Notes: generated by a model not told the origin, from the letters alone. A stretch of DNA of 64,000 nucleotides from Lewinella sp041392765 (GCA_041392765.1 JAWKLL010000005.1:1-64000), one strand, 5' to 3'. Counted from the stretch's first letter, positions 56,677 through 64,000 are shown. Program-made: numbers and translations.

Positions 56677-57768
56677 ATGAATATTAAGTTAGCGCTTTTT
56701 TTATTAGTCATTATTTTCTCTATTTACATCGGCCACAGTCAAGATATTCATTCAACTATAAGAATAGTTGTACTTGATGCTGTAGTTAACTCTAGTTCCT
56801 TAAATGATGAAGATGGTACTGCCTTAGGAAGGTCAATAAGAAACTCCTTGACTAAGTATACAACAGGAACAAGTGTAGAAATTCTAGAACGGGAAAAAAT
56901 TGCATCATTGTTAGAGGATCGCTCAAACGCGGAAAAACTAGAGGCCTTGTTTGATAGAGAAAGCGCAATAGCTTATGGGGAATTGCTTCAAGCAAGTCAT
57001 GTGGTGTTTAGTAATGTTTATACATCAACATTATTCAATGGGATGAGAATTTCTGCAAGAATAGTTGATGTTAGAACAGGAATAGTATTAACTGCTGAAG
57101 AAATACAATATAAAAATACAGATGATTATGAAAATATGGTTTCTCAATTAGCAAAACAACTATTAATAATAAGTAATATTGGAATAGAAGCAGTAAATAG
57201 TGAAAACGAAAATAATGAGATTATTGTTTTTGAAAGCCCATTTTCTAATGAAGTTTATAGATGTTTATCCAATTTTAAAGAATTGATACCTAATGTCTAT
57301 CTTAGAAACGAAATGACAAATGAAATGCTTGCAAATTGTCAAGCTAACAATAAAATTAATATTGATGCGAAAATAATTGGTGGAATTGACCTGTATAACA
57401 GTAGTTTTGAATTTCATATTGTTTTTAATTCGGAAGGTATTTATTTTAGAAGAAGGATATCTGACTCGACTAATAAAGAAGATAAAGACTTAGAGATTAT
57501 TAGTAGCTATGTCGGATATTATCTTAATTATAATTCGTTTGCTGAACCTAAGCTAAAAAGAAATGAAAGAAGAAAATATTATGGTTTAACACCAGACTAT
57601 AGTTCTCAACCTTCAATTGATTGGATTTATTATGGTGGTTCCACATTCAACAAATTCTCAAACAGAGATTTGGATTTAAGCAGGAACGATTTCGCTAGTC
57701 TATTTGATTTGTTCTGTTGTATAAGTAAAAGGAAAAGTACAGAAGAGTATTTATACATGAAAAATTAA
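56677..57768 (+). CDS. Exported CsgG-like protein
   Basis: 363 residues, intact. A Sec signal (MNIKLALFLLVIIFSIYIGH) precedes a domain (about 25-160) with the CsgG/TolB-N pattern: IRIVVLDAV, VEILEREKIASLLEDR, YGELLQASHVVFSNVY and GMRISARIVDVRTGIVL. CsgG forms the outer-membrane pore for curli export; many Bacteroidota relatives are periplasmic proteins of unknown role. The C-terminal 200 residues are not recognisable. It is paired with the upstream PEGA lipoprotein and shares its AT-rich composition, unlike the rest of the window. Confidence 0.65.
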   Translation: MNIKLALFLLVIIFSIYIGHSQDIHSTIRIVVLDAVVNSSSLNDEDGTALGRSIRNSLTKYTTGTSVEILEREKIASLLEDRSNAEKLEALFDRESAIAYGELLQASHVVFSNVYTSTLFNGMRISARIVDVRTGIVLTAEEIQYKNTDDYENMVSQLAKQLLIISNIGIEAVNSENENNEIIVFESPFSNEVYRCLSNFKELIPNVYLRNEMTNEMLANCQANNKINIDAKIIGGIDLYNSSFEFHIVFNSEGIYFRRRISDSTNKEDKDLEIISSYVGYYLNYNSFAEPKLKRNERRKYYGLTPDYSSQPSIDWIYYGGSTFNKFSNRDLDLSRNDFASLFDLFCCISKRKSTEEYLYMKN

Positions 57769-58261
57769 CTTCCTTCAATAAATATGGCTTCAATCGATCG
57801 GCACTACCCAGATTGAAGCATTATTTATTGGCAGTTGTATTTTTTTTGGGGAACATTATAGTAGTGGAAGTTGGCAAGCCTAAACGGATAGAAGGGTAAA
57901 AAAAAACCAAAAGTGGGAGTGAAAACCCATGTAAAACCCGTAACTTGCCCCTCAATCACCACGTTGCCGCAAGGAGCAAAAAAGAGATGTTCCTTTATAG
58001 TCGGTAGGGAGTCTCGATAGCTATCGGGCTGGTGTGGGGGCGTGGGCAGTGCTTAGAGTTGCGGCAACGCTTCGCGTGATTATAAGGAAATACTAATTGT
58101 GGAAAATATGAATTCGTAAAACTTTGTAAATGAACAGCTAGTGACAAGTTTGATTTTTCTTGAAACAAAAACTAAATGATAGCTGGACTTTATACAAAAT
58201 AGTGTGTAACTTTGATGAGTTCATAAGTGTTTTTTGAATAAATACTTGTAAATCTGAATGT
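57769..58261. other. Intergenic region with attC-like repeat
   Basis: 490 bp. The central 124 bp is the first copy of a repeat described separately; the 200 bp before the next gene is AT-rich and probably holds its promoter. Confidence 0.5.
57937..58060 (+). repeat. attC-like 124-bp palindromic repeat, copy 1
   Basis: Starts CCCGTAACTTGCCC and ends GGGCAGTGCTTAGAGTT. The ends are imperfectly complementary with AAC at the left and GTT at the right, and the centre holds CGATAGCTATCGGG. The copy at 58936-59059 is the same length and about 94% identical by eye. Two equal repeats bracketing a small gene cassette recall integron attC sites, but the R-box sequence is not canonical. Confidence 0.55.
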
Positions 58262-58552
58262 ATGGACACAGTTAAAGAACTCCAACATAGTTTGTCTCAA
58301 CTCATTTATTCTATTACTGATGTTAGATCCCTAAGTAAGATTAAGTCAGCAGTTGATAGATTTATAAAACCTACTGAAGATAACGTACTACCTTGGGAAA
58401 AAGCCACTCTTTCAATGAAGCGTATTGCTTCATTTGAAGATGTTGTGAAAAGTCAAGGAGATAAAAATTTGACTTTTGAAGAGCTATATCCATTTATTGA
58501 TGAGTCTGAAAGTGATTACACTGTGGAAGATCTTTTAGCTGCTTTAAATTAA
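58262..58552 (+). CDS. Probable antitoxin of a VapBC-type pair
   Basis: 96 residues, intact. A helical N-terminus (VKELQHSLSQLIYSITDVRS) and an acidic C-terminus (FIDESESDYTVEDLLAALN) fit a small antitoxin. It is followed six bases later by the start of a PIN-domain toxin, the usual VapBC order. The family is not certain, as I see no clear AbrB, RHH or Phd motif. Confidence 0.5.
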   Translation: MDTVKELQHSLSQLIYSITDVRSLSKIKSAVDRFIKPTEDNVLPWEKATLSMKRIASFEDVVKSQGDKNLTFEELYPFIDESESDYTVEDLLAALN

Positions 58553-58558
58553 TTTTAG

Positions 58559-58666
58559 ATGAACTACCTGCTGGATACCAACATAATCATAATTTACAGC
58601 AAAGACAAAAGTAGAGCTAGAAGGATAGAGGCCGATTATAAAATTTTTGCAAGAGAAGTATATTGA
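58559..58666 (+). pseudogene. Truncated VapC-type PIN-domain toxin
   Basis: The frame opens MNYLLDTNIIIIYSKDKSRA, with the LLDTN motif that carries the first catalytic Asp of PIN ribonucleases. It stops after 35 codons; PIN toxins are about 130 residues and need three more acidic residues, none of which follow in any frame before the next repeat. The toxin is therefore lost while its antitoxin remains. Confidence 0.65.
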
Positions 58667-59082
58667 GTGGTATGAGTAATGAAGTGAAAATGCCGCTAAT
58701 CGAGTAGGGAGAGGTGAGCCAACAGAAATAACCTCAGCTATCGGGACTCTCACACCACCCCTGACTTATGGTCGGGATACGGTTCTTCCCGGCTCAGCCG
58801 GGAGCGGTTCATGGAACAACATAACTTTTCTTCTTTGGATTGGATGCCGTTTTATTGCCTCCACCTTATATTATCGAAAGAAATGGCATATAGTGAAATA
58901 TACCCCCGAAAAACGGTACAAAAAACCTGAAAAAACCCGTAACTTGCCCCTAAATCACCACGTTACCGCAAGGAGCAAAAAGGAGATGTTCCTTTATAGT
59001 CGGTAGGGAGTCTCGATAGCTATCGGGATGGTGTGGGGGCGTGGGCAGTGCTTAGCGTTTTGCACTTGTTAAAAAAAAATAT
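58667..59082. other. Intergenic region with attC-like repeat
   Basis: 415 bp. A perfect hairpin CCCGGCT/AGCCGGG lies near 58788-58802 within an unrecognised GC-rich segment; the second attC-like copy follows. No gene seen. Confidence 0.45.
58936..59059 (+). repeat. attC-like 124-bp palindromic repeat, copy 2
   Basis: Starts CCCGTAACTTGCCCC and ends GGGCAGTGCTTAGCGTT, the same length as copy 1. The two copies bracket the antitoxin/vapC cassette in direct orientation, 999 bp apart. Confidence 0.55.
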
Positions 59083-59895
59083 ATGAAACTAATAATGTTC
59101 TTGACAATTATTACCTCACTTGCTCTTGGTTGCACCCCAAAAAGTGTAGTTTACAATGACCCAATACCTAATCATGAAACTTTAAAGACGTTTTCAAAAT
59201 TTGTAAATGAGGAACGCACTATAAATATTTGGACACCACCCAATTATAAAGAAAGTAGAGATAGTTTGCCTGTACTATACATGGCTGACGGTGGAATTAA
59301 AGAGGACTTTCCACATATCGCAAATACAATCGACACCTTAATCCAACAAGGAAAAATACCTCAAATAATCTTAGTTGGGATAGAAAATACTGATAGGAAA
59401 AGAGATTTAACAGGTCCGAGTGAAATTGAATACGATTTAAAATACATTCCAAATCCAGGCGGGGCAAACAATTTCAGAAATTTTATCAAGAAGGAGTTAT
59501 TTCCAATAATAGACCAAAAATATAGAACGACAAATAAAAGAGCATTAATTGGCGAATCCGCAGCTGGATTGTTTGTAATGGAGACCTTTATTTTAGACCC
59601 TGAAATGTTCGACTATTATATCGCAATGGACCCGGCTCTTTGGTTTAATGAACAATATTTAGTCAAAAATTATCGAGATTTAACAAGAAACAATGACTAT
59701 TCAAATAAGAAACTATGGTTTGCAGGTTCAAGTGCTAAAGATATAAATCCCCACACAAAGAAATTAAAACAAGAAATTGAAAATCAGATAAATGGATTGA
59801 CATTTAAGTATGTTGACGAACCTAACGAGAAACATAATACAATTTTCAGAGCAACAAAAGAAAAAGGACTTATTTGGATTTTCAACCAAAATTAG
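59083..59895 (+). CDS. Esterase family lipoprotein (alpha/beta hydrolase)
   Basis: 270 residues, intact. Lipobox SLALGC (Cys17). The alpha/beta-hydrolase fold of the PF00756 (esterase D/Fes) family is visible: RTINIWTPPNY, LPVLYMADGG, the nucleophile elbow RALIGESAAGLFVMETFI with Ser in GESAAG, an acid residue region around KLWFAGSSAKD, and a catalytic His in NEKHNTIF. It may hydrolyse ester bonds of siderophores or other small molecules. It is AT-rich like the rest of the island and directly follows an attC-like repeat. Confidence 0.8.
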   Translation: MKLIMFLTIITSLALGCTPKSVVYNDPIPNHETLKTFSKFVNEERTINIWTPPNYKESRDSLPVLYMADGGIKEDFPHIANTIDTLIQQGKIPQIILVGIENTDRKRDLTGPSEIEYDLKYIPNPGGANNFRNFIKKELFPIIDQKYRTTNKRALIGESAAGLFVMETFILDPEMFDYYIAMDPALWFNEQYLVKNYRDLTRNNDYSNKKLWFAGSSAKDINPHTKKLKQEIENQINGLTFKYVDEPNEKHNTIFRATKEKGLIWIFNQN

Positions 59896-60121
59896 GTGTG
59901 GTAACGATAAATAAAATAAAAAAGAAAGTGAGTGCCAATACTTAGGTCTTAACCGTAAACGGTCGGTAGGGAGGGGATAGCGAAGCCCCCTCCCGATCGT
60001 CGCAGCATCCCCACTACAACAGGCTACACTCGCAGGGCTTGCAGCCCGATTTTCCTGCTAACAGCAAGAAGTGAAAAAACAACTTGCCTAATTGGGGTGC
60101 ATAAAAAAATGAGTCGATACA

Positions 60122-60152
60122 TTGTATGTTTTACACTTATAGCTTATCTTTG
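60122..60152 (+). promoter_or_regulatory. Bacteroidota-type promoter candidate
   Basis: TTG (60122-60124), 20 bases, TATCTTTG (60145-60152). The nearest downstream start is the truncated gene at 60588. Confidence 0.4.
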
Positions 60153-60475
60153 CTTCGATCGCGCTGCTTAGGCATGACACCGCCCCAAAACAGCTTTCTC
60201 GGCATCGATTTGGATGGATTGGTGAACCTGCAGACAGAGCGTGTTTGTGCGCAATGCGTGAGATTATTGTTGTGTGCAAGCGTAAAAAGACACGACACAG
60301 CAGACATTGACCGAGTAAAAACAGAAAAAAGAGAAACAAATTTTGACAGGTGGACAACAACATACAGACATTTTTGAAAACGGACAACGAGTAAGCCGAC
60401 ACTCATTGCAGACCCCTAGTTTTTTATTTTTTTCCCACCCGCATTTTTTTAAAACAATTTTAAGCCATCCTGCAA

Positions 60476-60537
60476 GTGGCACATTTGGCTTTGCTCCAAC
60501 TCACAAAGCCGACCCTTCGCAAAGCCAAAAGAGCCAC
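60476..60537 (+). repeat. 62-bp palindrome
   Basis: GTGGC-ACA-TTTGGCTTTG at 60476-60493 is inverted at 60520-60537 (CAAAGCCAAA-AGA-GCCAC). It is followed by GCCAACGC. Two paired blocks separated by a three-base bulge resemble the paired boxes of an attC site. Confidence 0.5.
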
Positions 60538-60587
60538 TTTTTTGCCAACGCACAAGGACATACAATCAGAATGAATAAATTAGCCAT

Positions 60588-60790
60588 ATGATATTAGACA
60601 ACGAGAACGAAAATCTTAAAGTCCACGAGTGGATTTCAAAATATACACAGACAGGAAAGCTTTCAATTGTGACAGGATATTTTACAGTTGGGGCTTTGGC
60701 TTATTTATCAAAAGAAACAAAGGATAAAATTGATGAATACAAATTCATACTTGGCGACATAGTAAACTTTGACACAGACAAGGACAGAGT
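60588..60790 (+). pseudogene. PLD-like/helicase-type protein, truncated by IS3 insertion
   Basis: About 67 original codons (MILDNENENLKVHEWISKYT, GKLSIVTGYFTVGALAYLSK, KIDEYKFILGDIVNFDTDKD) match the start of large Bacteroidota proteins with a phospholipase-D-like domain followed by an SNF2-type helicase, as found in defence-type loci. The frame then enters the left end of an IS3 element. Sequence on the far side of the IS (from 62014) does not continue the gene, so the remainder has been deleted. The assignment to the helicase family rests on a short N-terminal match from memory. Confidence 0.6.
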
Positions 60791-60801
60791 GTACGCTTCC
60801 C

Positions 60802-61644
60802 CTAAGACGCAACCATGCAAAAGTAAAGTTTTTTGTTCAGTTCCTCAAATTTATTAGGCGACAAATAACCAAGGTTTTCATGAGGTCTCATGTTATTGTA
60901 GGTTACCGACCATTCCTGAATACTGTCGTGGAGTTCCTCCATAGAGTTAAACGAGTGCAGGTCTATACATTCCAAACGCAACGTTTTGTTCAGCCGTTCC
61001 ACCAATCCGTTTTGCGAGGGCTTTCCTGGTTGGATGTAGCATATTTCAACTCCGTTGTCTTTGGCCCATTGCTTGAGGCAGTTGGAGATAAATTCTGGCC
61101 CATTGTCGCATCGGATGTAACGAGGATACCCACGCCAAGCGACCACTTTGTCGAGAATTTTGGTCAGTTTCGAGGCTGAAATATTTTCGTGAGGCTCCGT
61201 CCACAAGGCCTTGCGTGAACACTCGTCCATAATATTAACGATCCGTACCTGCTTTTTGTCAGGCCCTACGACCCAGTCACTGACGAAGTCCATCGCCCAG
61301 CCCTCGTTGATCCGATCCGGTGCCAACAGTTCCTTGTATTCTCTGCGTATGACCGCACGTTTGGGATATACCCGCAGGTGAAGCCCAGCTTCGCGCCATA
61401 TCCTATACACCCGCTTGTGGTTGTCTTTCAGACCATATTCATTACGCAGGAAGTAGAAAATCATCCAGAAGCCCCATGCAATGAACCGGGCGCAGGTACT
61501 TCGCAGCAATTCAGCCAGTTCCATATCCCGTTCCTCCGGACGACACCCTCCCTTACGGCTGTAATAGGTTTGGCGGCGAATTTCCAAGATGCGGCAGACT
61601 CGGCGTACGCTCCTTCCTGACTGCCCACGGATCTGATCGATCAC
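60802..61644 (-). CDS. IS3-family transposase OrfB (DDE integrase)
   Basis: 280 residues, intact, starting GTG at 61644. An HTH_21-like N-terminus (VCRILEIRRQTYYSRKGG) precedes an rve integrase core with the DDE triad: WAMDFVSDWV (first Asp), RCDNGPEFIS (second Asp) and NGLVERLNKTLR (Glu). It overlaps orfA by four bases; a fused OrfAB made by ribosomal frameshifting is usual for the family. The stop lies inside the terminal inverted repeat. Confidence 0.9.
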   Translation of the reverse strand: MIDQIRGQSGRSVRRVCRILEIRRQTYYSRKGGCRPEERDMELAELLRSTCARFIAWGFWMIFYFLRNEYGLKDNHKRVYRIWREAGLHLRVYPKRAVIRREYKELLAPDRINEGWAMDFVSDWVVGPDKKQVRIVNIMDECSRKALWTEPHENISASKLTKILDKVVAWRGYPRYIRCDNGPEFISNCLKQWAKDNGVEICYIQPGKPSQNGLVERLNKTLRLECIDLHSFNSMEELHDSIQEWSVTYNNMRPHENLGYLSPNKFEELNKKLYFCMVAS

Positions 61645-61937
61645 TTCCTCATGGCATCTTGGGCTGCAAGCTTTTTTATCAGCTCATACCCTTCCTTGAG
61701 GATTTCGTGATCCATACTCAGATCCGCATACATCTTCTTCAAACGCTGGTTATCATCCCGAAGTTTCTTGATCTCCCGGAGCGTGTCGTCTGCTTCAACA
61801 GCCTTGTCATTTTTCCATTTGTACAGCGTGGCAACGCTGATCTGATACTCTCGGCTTACGTCGTCCACCGACGACCCAGCGTCTAGCTTGGCCAGTATCT
61901 CCAGCCGTTGCTGTTTCGTAAATTTGCTCGTGCGCAT
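61641..61937 (-). CDS. IS3-family transposase OrfA
   Basis: 98 residues, intact. A helix-turn-helix (SVDDVSREYQISVATLYKWK) binds the IS ends; a leucine-zipper-like helix (LREIKKLRDDNQRLKKMYAD) follows, as in other IS3/IS407-type OrfA proteins. Stop overlaps the OrfB start. Confidence 0.88.
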   Translation of the reverse strand: MRTSKFTKQQRLEILAKLDAGSSVDDVSREYQISVATLYKWKNDKAVEADDTLREIKKLRDDNQRLKKMYADLSMDHEILKEGYELIKKLAAQDAMRK

Positions 61938-62074
61938 TGTTGTTAGATTTAGAAGGTTGTAAAATTAATGATTTTCACTAAATTATGGTTGCGCTTATTG
62001 GGGTGCGTACAGTTTGGCTTATCCATAATTCACGTTAGATATTGTCTAAATGTAATAGCACGACTATTTTTAAA

Positions 62075-62205
62075 GCCCCCCCCGTGAGCGATAGGAACGG
62101 GTGGCCGCACCTGGTGTTAACCGGGGCGGACTACGAGTGGATAGCGCGACCCCTACCTTGCGTTGGCCTAGCGTGGGGCGGCAGGGGGCACGGCATCATC
62201 AAGCA
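62075..62205 (-). repeat. Dispersed GC-rich hairpin repeat (long form, inverted)
   Basis: Matches the copy at 55512-55650 in inverted orientation over about 130 bp: GTGAGCGATAG, ACGGGTGGCCGC, GAGTGGATAGCGCGACCC, GCGTTGGCCTAGCG and GGGCGGCAGGGGGCACGGCA are shared. The two copies bracket the accessory island. Confidence 0.65.
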
Positions 62206-62231
62206 TGGCTGTGCTACTTGGTGTGTCAAAG

Positions 62232-63215
62232 CTACTGAGTACGATAAGCCAGTGTGAACCCATACCCGATGCCTCGGCTGTTGCCGAAGCTGCCTGTGTT
62301 GAAGGAGGTCATCAGCCCCAGACGGATGGTGTCGCCTTTGGTGAGGCTATTGGGTAGCAGGTAGCCTGCTTGTAGGAAAAGGGTTTGGTTGAGGTTGTAG
62401 CCCAAGCCAGCCCAAAAGGCGCGGGGGTATTCGATATGCAGGTTGAACTGGCTGTTGCGCAGGTTGCGGCCAGCGGCGTTGAACCAAAGTGAAGGCTCGA
62501 TGATGAGTACGCTGCCGTGGGCGTGGTAGCCTATCGTGGCGTTGCCGTGAAAAACTCGTTTCAGGTTGCCCGTAGGGGTGTTGGCTTCCCGAAAGGTGAT
62601 GTCGTTGGGCAGCAGTTGGTTGGTACCTGCCCCTGCGAAGAAATAACTTTTGTGAGCTACCCCCGTGGGCTTGGACGCAAAAAAGGCACCAAATCCTACA
62701 TTGGGGCTTACGAGCGTGAGTTCCCCTACGGGCTGGAGGGGGTCGCCGATGTCTTGTACGATGTAGTCGTGGTTGTTGATGAACACCTGCTGCACGGCCA
62801 GCATCAAGCCCAGCGATAGTTGTGCTTCTTGGCGGGTTTGTGCCTTGCGTTTGCGCTTGCGAGGCCCAAAACCCAACTTATAGGCATAGGTAAGACCGAT
62901 TTCGTTTTGACGGATGGGGCTGATTTCATCCAGCATCAAGAAGCCGCCCAAGCTGAAACGCTGCTTGGTAAAGGGGTATGCTACATACAGATTGGTGTTT
63001 TGGGGGGCATCTTCAAAGCCTACCCACTCCTGTAGGTGGGTGATGCCTGTTTCCCACTCGTTGTCGAAGGCTGTCATAGCGGGATTCCACACGAAGCTAT
63101 TGGAGGCAAACGGGCTGCGAGCGGGTAGTTGCTGCGCCTGCAATCGGTGCCAACTGCCCACCAACAAGACTCCCAAAACGAGGCACCATGCCTGCTGCAC
63201 CTTGCTTACTCCCAT
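62232..63215 (-). CDS. PorP/SprF family type IX secretion membrane protein
   Basis: 327 residues, intact. A signal peptide (VLGVLLVGSWHRLQAQ) is followed by an outer-membrane beta-barrel of the PorP/SprF type: NPAMTAFDNEWETGITHLQE, the LGGFLMLDEISPIRQNEIGL strand pair, and FWAGLGYNLNQTLFLQAGYL. These proteins pair with secreted CHU_C-domain proteins and are thought to hold them at the surface after type IX secretion. The start overlaps the stop of the upstream CHU_C gene by 10 bases, so both are made together. Confidence 0.88.
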   Translation of the reverse strand: MGVSKVQQAWCLVLGVLLVGSWHRLQAQQLPARSPFASNSFVWNPAMTAFDNEWETGITHLQEWVGFEDAPQNTNLYVAYPFTKQRFSLGGFLMLDEISPIRQNEIGLTYAYKLGFGPRKRKRKAQTRQEAQLSLGLMLAVQQVFINNHDYIVQDIGDPLQPVGELTLVSPNVGFGAFFASKPTGVAHKSYFFAGAGTNQLLPNDITFREANTPTGNLKRVFHGNATIGYHAHGSVLIIEPSLWFNAAGRNLRNSQFNLHIEYPRAFWAGLGYNLNQTLFLQAGYLLPNSLTKGDTIRLGLMTSFNTGSFGNSRGIGYGFTLAYRTQ

Positions 63216-64000
63216 ACGATTGTCAGGGTTTGTTTGACCTCTCCTTGGCGGAAAGCCAATACGTAAAAGTAATTACCCGCTGGTAGGGGTTGCCCTTTGT
63301 ACAAGCCATTGAAACGCTCCTCATCCGAGCCGTAGTTCAGTTTTTGATATACGAGGTCGCCCCAGCGGTTGTAAACCTTGAGCGAGTTCGCGCCAAACTT
63401 GGAGATACTGCCAAAGTCCAATACATCGTTCCAACCGTCGCCGTTAGGGGTGATAAGGTTGTAAGGTGTGATAGATGAAACAGGGTCGGCTGCCACTAAT
63501 ACGGTAATAGAATCGCGGGTGACACAGCCATTGATATCGGTAATCAATACGGTATAAGTGGTGCTGTCTTCTGGTGCCACCACGGGATTGGGGATGGCGG
63601 CATCGCTTACGGGGTAGGGAGCCTCCAACCAGTTGTAAAAAATCCCACCCGAAGCCAACAATTGTGCTTTATCGCCCGGGGCTATGCAGGTATCGGCACC
63701 GGCTGTGGCCAAAATTTCATACACCAAAAACCTCAAAGGAAAGGGTGTCGGCACCGCAATCATTGGCGACTGCTACTTCAAAAACAAAGGTAGTATCGGG
63801 AAAAACCGAGGGGTTGGGAATGGAAGCATCCGTCAAAAACGACTGACCATTCAGCCATGTGTAGCTATTACCTCCGCTTACCGCAATCGCTAAACTATCG
63901 CCCGGCATAGCTCCGGAAAATCGGAGTTTCTAAGAGGCCACGGGTGGCGTGCCCTGCACTACCCAAGTGGAGGCTGTGGATTGGCAGTCGTTTTCGTTGG
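63206..64000 (-). CDS. Secreted protein with gliding-motility C-terminal domain (partial, frame broken)
   Basis: Only the C-terminal part lies in the window; the gene enters from beyond 64000 on the minus strand. It has Ig/PKD-like repeats with the pattern GDSLAIAVSGGNSYTWLNG and GDKAQLLASGGIFYNWLEAP, then the CHU_C sorting domain (PYNLITPNGDGWNDVLDFG, SLKVYNRWGDLVYQ, LPAGNYFYVLAFRQGE) that directs type IX secretion. Frame changes near 63720 and 63930. Paired with the PorP/SprF gene downstream. Confidence 0.85.

Larger units (their letters stand above)
59896..60587. other. Gene-free region with hairpins and promoter
   Basis: 690 bp. Holds a GC-rich stem (about 59960-60000, GGTAGGGAGGGG with CCCCCTCCCGATC), a promoter candidate at 60122-60152 and a strong palindrome at 60476-60537. 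Short overlapping frames on both strands are not convincing genes. Confidence 0.5.
60791..62010 (-). mobile_element. IS3-family insertion sequence (1220 bp)
   Basis: Near-perfect inverted ends (GTACGC-CCCC-AAG-CGCAACC type, 60791-60814 and 61987-62010) enclose two overlapping minus-strand frames, orfA and orfB. AGT occurs directly on both sides (60788-60790 and 62011-62013), fitting the 3-bp target duplication of this family. Both frames are intact, so the element is probably active or recently moved. Confidence 0.88.

Noticed and set aside
58675..58830. Group II intron remnant
   Set aside because: The segment has a GGTTCTTCCCGG hairpin reminiscent of intron structures, but no domain V or reverse transcriptase is visible.
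1..64000. CRISPR array
   Set aside because: No series of short equal repeats with spacers of constant length; all repeats found are dispersed or paired.
1..64000. tRNA or rRNA genes
   Set aside because: No sequence with tRNA arm signatures or conserved rRNA segments was recognised by eye on either strand.

Overview
The window looks like a Bacteroidota chromosome, most probably a Saprospiraceae-like (Chitinophagia/Saprospiria) bacterium. The evidence is type IX secretion proteins with gliding-motility C-terminal domains, a PorP/SprF protein, TonB-dependent receptors with a DUF4249 partner, choice-of-anchor L and DUF3822-RsmD neighbourhoods, lipobox lipoproteins, and promoters of the Bacteroidota form TTG-N20-TAnnTTTG. 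Nothing points to a plasmid or phage.

Layout. 0-10 kb: the end of an OxyR regulator overlapping a FAD/Fe-S oxidoreductase, a gamma-glutamyltransferase, and a TonB receptor with DUF4249 protein. 10-17.9 kb: an unknown lipoprotein, Hsp15, a receptor fragment, murB, a STAS protein, RNase Z, then 1.4 kb of repeats. 17.9-33.7 kb (minus strand): a redox operon of a very large pyruvate:ferredoxin oxidoreductase, rnfC-D-G-E-A, a small Cys-rich membrane protein, a plant-type ferredoxin-NAD(P) reductase and rnfB, followed by ileS. 33.8-46.9 kb: an AAA/PD-(D/E)XK protein, a large nuclease, fmt, secG, a DUF3822-rsmD cluster and a cytochrome c. 47-55 kb: a 1577-residue secreted adhesin, pyrF and a VWA membrane protein. 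55-62 kb: an AT-rich accessory island of lipoproteins, a broken toxin-antitoxin pair, an esterase, attC-like repeats and an IS3 element that cuts a PLD/helicase-type gene. 62-64 kb: PorP/SprF and a secreted T9SS substrate.

The most interesting signal is upstream of ileS: promoter, a 20-codon leader peptide with six isoleucine codons, a segment overlapping its stop codon that can pair with the 5' arm of a terminator, then the terminator and ileS. This is a complete layout for ribosome-mediated transcription attenuation of isoleucyl-tRNA synthetase.

The second theme is small non-autonomous mobile elements. At least four families show terminal inverted repeats, and several copies have clear target duplications: an 8-bp type with GTAA ends (IS66-like), an 8-bp type with GGTTCTTTG ends (ISL3-like), a 3-bp TTA type with GAGTATGTC ends (IS5/IS1031-like) and a 9-bp type. 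Two insertions sit inside the Rnf operon.

Many conserved genes (murB, rnfB-E, ileS, pyrF, the oxidoreductases) are split by one-base shifts. They occur in essential genes, some at homopolymers, and they cluster, so I read most as sequence errors and give full-gene coordinates. A few genes are truly truncated: the receptor fragment at 12.5 kb, vapC at 58.6 kb and the PLD/helicase-type gene at 60.6 kb.
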